A DNA stretch of 64,000 nt, from the NCBI RefSeq assembly GCF_003999975.1, contig NZ_RJAC01000013.1:124001-188000 (forward strand), in the 5' to 3' direction. Origin of the DNA: Actinoplanes solisilvae (GTDB lineage Bacteria; Actinomycetota; Actinomycetes; Mycobacteriales; Micromonosporaceae). Below are positions 59,128 through 64,000 of this stretch, piece by piece. A model generated the notes under the pieces. It ran no database searches. It was not told where the DNA came from and saw only the letters and a program-made list of their open reading frames with translations. Position numbers and translations under genes: made by a program. Numbering within the stretch: the stretch's first letter is position 1; each line of letters starts with the position of its first letter.

Positions 59128-59784
59128 GTGCTGCGGGTTGTCGTGGCCGAGGACGCGCTGCTCACACGGGAGGGGATCGTCGGGCTGATCACGCGGTTCG
59201 GTCATGAGGTCGTCGCCGCGGTCGGGGACGCCGACGAGCTGATCGCCGCGGTGGGGCTTCACCGGCCCGACATCGTCGTCACGGACGTGCGGATGCCGCC
59301 CTCCTTCTCCGACGAAGGGCTTCAGGCCGCTATCCGGCTCCGGCGCTCGGACCCCGGGCTGCCGGTGCTGGTGGTCAGCCAATACGTACAACAGACCTAC
59401 GCGAGCGAGTTGCTCGACTCGGCGGAACCGGGGTCCGCGGGCATCGGCTATCTGCTGAAGGACCGCATCGGGGACGTCGCCGAGTTCGTCGACGCGCTCG
59501 AACGGGTGGGGGACGGGCACACCGTGGTGGACCCCGAGGTCGTCCGGCAACTGCTCAGACGACGACGCGGGCCACTCACCCGGCTCACCCCGCGAGAGCT
59601 GGAAGTGCTTGCCCTGATGGCGGAGGGCCGGTCCAACACGGCGATCGCCCGCAGCATGAGGGTCACCGAAGCGGGGGTCGCCAAACACATCGGCAGCCTG
59701 CTCACCAAGCTGGACGTCTGGCCCGACGAGGACGACCACCGCCGGGTCCGCGCCGTCCTGGCCTTCCTGAACGGGAGCGGCTGA
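59128..59784 (+). CDS. NarL/FixJ-type response regulator
   Basis: The 218-residue protein has a receiver domain with phosphoacceptor Asp53 (VVTDVRMPP) and acidic pair near AEDALL. A LuxR DNA-binding domain at about 150-205 follows (LTPRELEVLALMAEGRSNTAIARSM, TEAGVAKHIGSLLTKL). GTG 59128 (GAGGGG upstream) gives the usual start of the fold. An earlier GTG at 59074, also with a good ribosome-binding site and overlapping the kinase stop, would add 18 residues and cannot be excluded. It probably controls the divergent ABC exporter genes. Confidence 0.88.
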   Translation: MLRVVVAEDALLTREGIVGLITRFGHEVVAAVGDADELIAAVGLHRPDIVVTDVRMPPSFSDEGLQAAIRLRRSDPGLPVLVVSQYVQQTYASELLDSAEPGSAGIGYLLKDRIGDVAEFVDALERVGDGHTVVDPEVVRQLLRRRRGPLTRLTPRELEVLALMAEGRSNTAIARSMRVTEAGVAKHIGSLLTKLDVWPDEDDHRRVRAVLAFLNGSG

Positions 59785-59797
59785 CATGCGCCGAACC

Positions 59798-60667
59798 TCA
59801 GCCCCCGCGCGGCACCACGACCAGTGGCAGGCCCGCACGGCGTACGAGCCGGGTCGAGACGCCGCCGAGCAGCACGCGGCGCGCCGGCCCGTAGCCGCGC
59901 GAGCCGCAATAGAGCACGTCGACCTCGGTCAGGTCGGCCAGCGCGCCGACCACGTCGCCCGCGATCACCTGCCACTCGGTCTGCACGCCCGGCACCGACT
60001 CGGCCGCCCGGTGCAGCGACAGCTCGTAGGTCTCCCGGGCCGTCTCGAGGAACGCGCGCTCGGCGTCGTCGCCGACCAGGAACGGCAGGGTCGCGTCCCC
60101 CTCGGCGACCACCGTGTAGAGCCGCAGTGTGTCGCCGGTGCGGCGGGCCATCGCGGCGGCGACGTTCAGGGCGGCCCGGCCGTCGGGCGTGTCCACATAG
60201 GCGACGCCGATGCGGCGGCGTTCGCCGGGCGGGGCGGGCAGTCCGGCCGGCGCGATGGCGACCGGGCACGCGCTGCCGGCGAGCAACCGCTCGGCCGTGC
60301 TTCCCGCGAGCAGCCGTTCCTTGGTCGCGTGCCGTCCCGAGCCGATGACCAGCATCGCCGCGCCGGTCGACTCGGCGAGATCGTGCAGCCCGTGCGCGGC
60401 CGACGACGAGCCCACCATCCGATAGTCGACCTCACCGCGTACGCCCTGAAGCTCCTCGCGGGCGTTGTCGAGCACCCGCCGCGCGGCGCGATGCCGGTCG
60501 GCCACCCACTCGGCGTCGACCCGGCCCGATCCGAGCGCGGCCGGCGCCGGATGCACGACGGCCACCACCAGCGGCGCCTCCAGCGTCTCGGCGAACCAGC
60601 GGCCCAGCGTCAGCGCGTCCCCGGCGCCCGTGCCCCCGTCGACGCCGACGATCACCGGCCCGGTCAC
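59798..60667 (-). CDS. Tandem universal stress protein (two UspA domains)
   Basis: The 289-residue protein has two Usp domains, about 1-140 and 150-289. The second has a canonical ATP-loop of the G-x2-G-x9-G-G type (CGSRGYGPARRVLLGGVSTRLV). The first reads GSGRHATKERLLAGSTAERLL, with altered spacing, so perhaps only the second half binds nucleotide. GTG 60667 overlaps the stop of the upstream amino-acid permease (GTGA), so the two are made together. Usp proteins coupled to APC transporters are common in actinobacteria and may modulate transport under energy stress; that role here is inferred. Confidence 0.88.
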   Translation of the reverse strand: MTGPVIVGVDGGTGAGDALTLGRWFAETLEAPLVVAVVHPAPAALGSGRVDAEWVADRHRAARRVLDNAREELQGVRGEVDYRMVGSSSAAHGLHDLAESTGAAMLVIGSGRHATKERLLAGSTAERLLAGSACPVAIAPAGLPAPPGERRRIGVAYVDTPDGRAALNVAAAMARRTGDTLRLYTVVAEGDATLPFLVGDDAERAFLETARETYELSLHRAAESVPGVQTEWQVIAGDVVGALADLTEVDVLYCGSRGYGPARRVLLGGVSTRLVRRAGLPLVVVPRGG

Positions 60668-62142
60668 GAGGGATCACCTTCGTCCGGTCTGCGCGGGTCC
60701 GACTCGCGTGCCCAGCCCGGCGTCGACGTCTGCTCCTGACGCAGGCGCGAGTTGCGGTATCCGTACAGCCAATAGATGACGATGCCGATCGCGAGCCAGA
60801 CGATGAACCGAACCCAGGTGTCCCACGGCAGGTCCTTCATCAGATAGATGGCGAAGGCGATGCCCAGCAGCGGCAGCACCGGCGACCACGGCACCCGGTA
60901 GGGGCGCGGCATCTCGGGCCGGGTGCGCCGCAGAATGATCACGCCGACGTTGACCAGCACGAAGGCGAACAGCGTGCCGATGTTGACCAGCTTGACGATC
61001 TCGCTCAGCGGCACCAGAGCGGCCAGAATCGCGATCAGCACGCCGAGCACGATCGTCAACCGGGCCGGGGTGCCGTACCGCTGGTTGACCGTGGCCAGCC
61101 GCTGGGGCAGCAGACCGTCGCGGCACATCGCGAAGAAGATGCGGGTCTGGCCGTACATGATGACCAGCACCACGCTGGTGATCGCGACGACCGCGCCCAG
61201 CGACAGCACCGCCGCCGCCCAGCTGATCCCGGCACCCTCGTCGAGCGCGGCCGCCAGCGGGGCGTCGCTGCCCGACATCTGCTCGGGCGAGGCGATGCCG
61301 ATCGCGCCGACCGCCGTCAGCACGTAGAAGATCGTGCAGATGAGCAGCGACCCGATGATCGCCAGCGGCAGGTCGCGGGCCGGCTGTTTCGCCTCCTCGC
61401 TGCCGGTCGACACCGCGTCGAAGCCGATATAGGCGAAGAAGATGATGGCCGCCGCCGACGTCACCCCGTCCACGCCGGTCGGGGTGAAGTTCTGGAAGTT
61501 GCCGGTGCCGAAGTTCGCGAAGGCGACCACGATGAAGAACAGCAGGACGATCAGCTTGACGGCGACCATGACCAGGTTGACCCGGGCACTCTCGGTCACA
61601 CCGCGCACCAGCAGCAGCGTGATCGCCAGGACCACGAACACTGCGGGCAGGTTGAAGACGCCGCCGTCCTCCGGCGATTTGGCGATCGCGTCGGGCAGGG
61701 CCGCACCGAACGCCGAGTCGAGGAACGCGTTGAGGTTGCCGCCCCAGCCGACCGCGATCGCGGCCACCGACACCCCGTACTCCAGGATCAGGTCCCACCC
61801 GATGATCCAGGCGACCACCTCGCCCATCGTGGCGTACGTGTAGGTGTAGGCGCTGCCGGCCACCGGGATCGAGGAGGCCAGCTCGGCGTAGGACAACGCC
61901 GAGAAAGCGCAGGCCACCGCGGCCAGTACGAACGACAGGATCACCGCGGGCCCGGCGATGCCGGCCCCCTCACCGATCACCACGAAGATGCCGGTGCCGA
62001 TGATCGCGCCGACGCCCATCGCCGTCAGATGCGTCGCACCGACCGCCTTCTTGAGGCCGTGCCCCTCCTCGGCTGTCTCGGTGATGAGCGACCTGACGTC
62101 GCGCACCGCGAAGATGCCCGGCCGTCCCGAAGTCGTGGCCAT
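60664..62142 (-). CDS. Amino-acid permease (APC superfamily, CAT type)
   Basis: The 492-residue protein has twelve or thirteen membrane helices. TM1 shows GVGAIIGTGIFVVIGEGAG, with the unwound GxG of the APC fold. TM6 contains AAIIFFAYIGFDAVSTGSEEAKQPARDLP, a near-signature of cationic amino-acid transporters (YcgH/CAT), and a final LVNIGTLFAFVLVNVGVIILRRTRPEMPRPYRVP segment follows. It imports an amino acid, probably with proton symport; specificity is unknown. The downstream gene is a universal stress protein in a four-base overlap. The divergent region of about 250 bases precedes the start. Confidence 0.9.
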   Translation of the reverse strand: MATTSGRPGIFAVRDVRSLITETAEEGHGLKKAVGATHLTAMGVGAIIGTGIFVVIGEGAGIAGPAVILSFVLAAVACAFSALSYAELASSIPVAGSAYTYTYATMGEVVAWIIGWDLILEYGVSVAAIAVGWGGNLNAFLDSAFGAALPDAIAKSPEDGGVFNLPAVFVVLAITLLLVRGVTESARVNLVMVAVKLIVLLFFIVVAFANFGTGNFQNFTPTGVDGVTSAAAIIFFAYIGFDAVSTGSEEAKQPARDLPLAIIGSLLICTIFYVLTAVGAIGIASPEQMSGSDAPLAAALDEGAGISWAAAVLSLGAVVAITSVVLVIMYGQTRIFFAMCRDGLLPQRLATVNQRYGTPARLTIVLGVLIAILAALVPLSEIVKLVNIGTLFAFVLVNVGVIILRRTRPEMPRPYRVPWSPVLPLLGIAFAIYLMKDLPWDTWVRFIVWLAIGIVIYWLYGYRNSRLRQEQTSTPGWARESDPRRPDEGDPS

Positions 62143-62390
62143 GTCACCCCTCCCGTCATCGGTTGGCGCCTATGTGACTTTGGGCATAGGTCCCGGCCAG
62201 GCGCAACCGCTGAGCGAGATCGGGCAGGTCGGACTTGTGCTTTCGGTGCCCGCACCCGCTGTCCGCCGGGGCACCGGAAACAGGCGGCAGCCTGCGAGGC
62301 AGGGGAAACGCGGGGTACGGTGGCGACGGGCGGGACCCGAGGTGGCGGTGGGTCCGAAACGACAGGGGTTCAGGGGTGGGCGAGGCGGTG
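62143..62390. other. Divergent promoter region
   Basis: No gene is seen. The region must hold the permease promoter on the minus strand and that of the STAS protein on the plus strand. CTATG and CATAG arms, ten bases apart, occur at about 62170-62190. No sigma-factor consensus can be assigned with confidence. Confidence 0.4.
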
Positions 62391-62726
62391 ATGACCACGC
62401 GACGCCAGGCCGACGGCGTGATCGTCGTCGACGTGCGCGGCAGCCTCGACGCGGCCACCGTGGGCGTGCTCCGCGAAACCCTTCTCGGTACGGTGCAGCG
62501 TGAACGCCCGATGACGCTGATCGTCGACCTGACGTACGTCACCTTCATGGACTCGCAGGGCATCGGCACTCTCGTCACCGGCTACAACACGGCCCGCGAG
62601 GTCGGCACGAAGTTCGTGCTCCGCAACCCCAGCGAATTCGTCCACCGGCAACTGCGGATCACCGGCCTGTCCGAGATGTTCGGGCTCCCGCCGGCCTCGT
62701 CGCCGAGCCAGACTTACACCCCCTGA
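62391..62726 (+). CDS. STAS-domain anti-anti-sigma-like protein
   Basis: The 111-residue protein is a single STAS domain: VIVVDVRGSLDAATVGVLRETLL, TLIVDLTYVTFMDSQGIGTLVTGY, KFVLRNPSEFVHRQLRITGLSEMF. The phosphorylatable Ser of SpoIIAA-like proteins is present in FMDSQGIGTL. It would bind an anti-sigma factor or a similar kinase; no partner gene is adjacent. ATG 62391 is the plainest start. GTG codons at 62376 and 62388 are in frame and have G-rich sequence before them, so five extra residues are possible. Confidence 0.88.
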   Translation: MTTRRQADGVIVVDVRGSLDAATVGVLRETLLGTVQRERPMTLIVDLTYVTFMDSQGIGTLVTGYNTAREVGTKFVLRNPSEFVHRQLRITGLSEMFGLPPASSPSQTYTP

Positions 62727-62751
62727 ACCACCTGCCCTAGAAGCCGCGCGA

Positions 62752-62779
62752 AGGCACCGATCCGCCGTTAAGGTGCCTT
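62752..62779 (+). promoter_or_regulatory. Hairpin overlapping the ribosome-binding site of the esterase-like gene
   Basis: AAGGCACC (62752-62759) pairs perfectly with GGTGCCTT (62772-62779), with a 12-base loop. The downstream arm contains most of the AAGGTG ribosome-binding site and ends two bases before the ATG at 62782. If transcribed, it would hide the site. As DNA, the two arms could equally be an operator or end the STAS transcript. Confidence 0.5.
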
Positions 62780-62781
62780 TC

Positions 62782-63576
62782 ATGGAGCGGGCGGCAGTAG
62801 CGGGCATCGACCACCCCGCCCGCCTGCGACGCGAACCTGACTGGTGGACCCTGCCCGCCGCGGCCGGCACCTGGTGGACTCTCGACCTGCCGGTGAAAGC
62901 ACTGCGAACCGACCTGACCGCGCGCGTCTGGTCACCCGCCGACCCGACCGACCACGTGCTGGTCGCCCACGACGGCCCCGACTACGACAAGCACGCCGAC
63001 CTCGGTCGCTTCGTGGCCGCCTCGATCACCGGGGGCCGCATCGAACCGTGCCACCTGGTTTTGCTGCCGGCGGGTGACCGCAACGACTGGTACGCGGCCC
63101 TCCCGGCGTACGCCCGGGGTCTGGGCCTGGAAATTCTGCCGAGGCTGACCGACCGTCTCTCGTCGGGGCGACCGGTGGCGGCCATCGGCGCGTCGCTCGG
63201 CGCGCTCGCGCTGCTGCACTGCCAGCGCGCCTACCCCGAGCTGCTCGGCGGGCTGTTCCTGCAGTCGGGCAGCTTCTTCCAGCCCCGCTTCGACAAGCAG
63301 GAATCGAAGTTCGCCCGCTACCTGGCCATCGTCCGCTGGACCGGCCGGGTGCTGCGCGGCACCGACGGCCCGGACGCCGGCCACCCCGTGCCGACGACGA
63401 TGACCTGCGGAAGGCTCGAGGAGAACCTCGCGAACAACCGGAGCATGGCCGAGGCGCTGCGTGCCCAGGGCTACCCGGTGAGCTTCGCTCAGATCGAGGG
63501 CGGCCACGACTGGCCGGCGTGGCGCGACGCTCTCGACCCCCATCTGACATCCCTGCTCAGGAGGCTCAACCCCTAG
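62782..63576 (+). CDS. Esterase-like alpha/beta hydrolase (enterochelin-esterase/D family fold)
   Basis: The 264-residue protein has the esterase-D/enterochelin-esterase layout. The nucleophile Ser138 is in AIGASLGALALLHC, the catalytic His242 in IEGGHDWPAWRDAL, with an acid residue between. The loop VLVAHDGPDYDKHADLG and the LPAGDRNDWYAALPAYARGL region fit the family. It is predicted to be soluble. The ATG at 62782 is used; GTG 62773 is in frame. A gene starting with an ATP-grasp-like fold follows by 54 bases, so the two may form a small-molecule ligase/hydrolase pair. The substrate is unknown. Confidence 0.82.
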   Translation: MERAAVAGIDHPARLRREPDWWTLPAAAGTWWTLDLPVKALRTDLTARVWSPADPTDHVLVAHDGPDYDKHADLGRFVAASITGGRIEPCHLVLLPAGDRNDWYAALPAYARGLGLEILPRLTDRLSSGRPVAAIGASLGALALLHCQRAYPELLGGLFLQSGSFFQPRFDKQESKFARYLAIVRWTGRVLRGTDGPDAGHPVPTTMTCGRLEENLANNRSMAEALRAQGYPVSFAQIEGGHDWPAWRDALDPHLTSLLRRLNP

Positions 63577-63630
63577 CCATCCAACCGCACCGCCCGCCAC
63601 CCCTAAGCGGACTGAAGACTGGAGATTCCT

Positions 63631-64000
63631 GTGGCCGACGTCGAGCACACCATCGGACTTTTGCTAGGAACGGAAGACGACTGGCCGCGCGCTTTCGAGG
63701 CCCTGATGCGCAGGCTGGGAATCATCGGCGGCCCCGACGGAAAATCGCACCGCGTCTCCTCGGAACGCGTCACCATCGAACCTTTCAACCTGCGCGACCG
63801 CCCCCGTCATGACCTGGTCATCGACCGGCTCGCCTACTGGTATTACCACCCCCGCGAGTGGCTCAAGAAAATCGCGCTGATGGACGACGTCTACCTGCTC
63901 AACAGCCCGTTCACCTTCCAGTCGATGGAGAAACACGCGGCCTACTGCGCGATGATCCGGCTGGGCCTCAAGGTCCCCGAAACGGTCCTGGTGCCCTACA
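63631..64000 (+). CDS. Partial ATP-grasp-like ligase, N-terminus only
   Basis: From GTG 63631, with GGAG seven bases upstream, an open frame of 123 codons runs off the right edge. It opens with TIGLLLGTEDDWPRAFEALMRRLG. It then has VDRLAYWYYHPREW-like aromatic sequence and NSPFTFQSMEKHAAYCAMIRLGLKVPETVLVPY, which has the shape of the pre-ATP-grasp boundary (asparagine-proline, lysine, Gly-x-Pro-x-T). RimK-like or carboxylate-amine ligases begin this way. Catalytic parts lie outside the window, so the call rests on the N-terminal domain only. It shares its direction and probably its transcript with the esterase-like gene. Confidence 0.6.
   Translation, partial: MADVEHTIGLLLGTEDDWPRAFEALMRRLGIIGGPDGKSHRVSSERVTIEPFNLRDRPRHDLVIDRLAYWYYHPREWLKKIALMDDVYLLNSPFTFQSMEKHAAYCAMIRLGLKVPETVLVPY

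Overview
The window is 64 kb of very GC-rich DNA (about 70 percent by eye). It has GTG and occasional TTG starts, many 4-base ATGA/GTGA gene overlaps, an actinobacterial paa operon, LAL-type LuxR giants, a Pmt-type protein mannosyltransferase, DUF1684 and TIGR03089 genes. This points to a filamentous actinomycete, most likely Micromonosporaceae (Actinoplanes-like). The genus is an inference from gene content only. I see no rRNA, tRNA, CRISPR array, transposase, integrase or attachment site, so this looks like ordinary chromosome.

Region 1 (1-9.0 kb): the start of a lipoprotein gene on the minus strand, a TetR repressor, a palindromic operator lying on the divergent promoter, and a tight phenylacetate operon paaN-thiolase-hydratase-dehydrogenase-paaABCDE closed by a 12-bp hairpin. 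No paaK, paaG, paaZ or paaI lies in the window. Region 2 (9-21.4 kb): a methyltransferase, a TIGR03089 protein, a peptidoglycan-binding-like protein, a membrane-anchored HtrA-like protease, two paralogous four-TM proteins, a single-chain ABC exporter with one apparently degenerate ATP site, a membrane phosphoesterase, a P-loop kinase, a short ScyD-like protein and small unknowns.

Region 3 (21.5-33.3 kb): a translationally coupled trio of polysaccharide deacetylase, GH26-like lipoprotein and anchored beta-helix protein. It is followed by two homologous LAL regulators facing tail to tail, two thioredoxin-fold proteins (one with a broken CXXC) and an epoxide hydrolase. Region 4 (33.3-43.5 kb): an envelope-glycan region with a protein O-mannosyltransferase, a large membrane protein and three GT2 glycosyltransferases on the minus strand. 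After a 0.5-kb regulatory gap come a 50-codon zinc-knuckle protein, a sulfotransferase and a beta-propeller glycosidase-like protein on the plus strand.

Region 5 (43.5-54.4 kb): a CheY-like response regulator behind a structured leader, an M20 peptidase with tandem 22-nt repeats before its start, a small unknown, a GntR regulator, and an operon of DUF1684 plus a complete Opp/Dpp-type importer. An agmatinase-family gene and a Ser/Thr kinase follow. The DUF1684 operon and the sulfotransferase gene carry the same CCTACT-N6-GTAGG element about 40 nt before their starts. Region 6 (54.4-64 kb): a MacB/FtsX-type ABC exporter divergent from a NarL-type two-component pair, a universal stress protein coupled to an amino-acid permease, a STAS-domain protein, an esterase-like hydrolase whose ribosome-binding site sits in a hairpin, and the start of an ATP-grasp-like gene running off the right edge.
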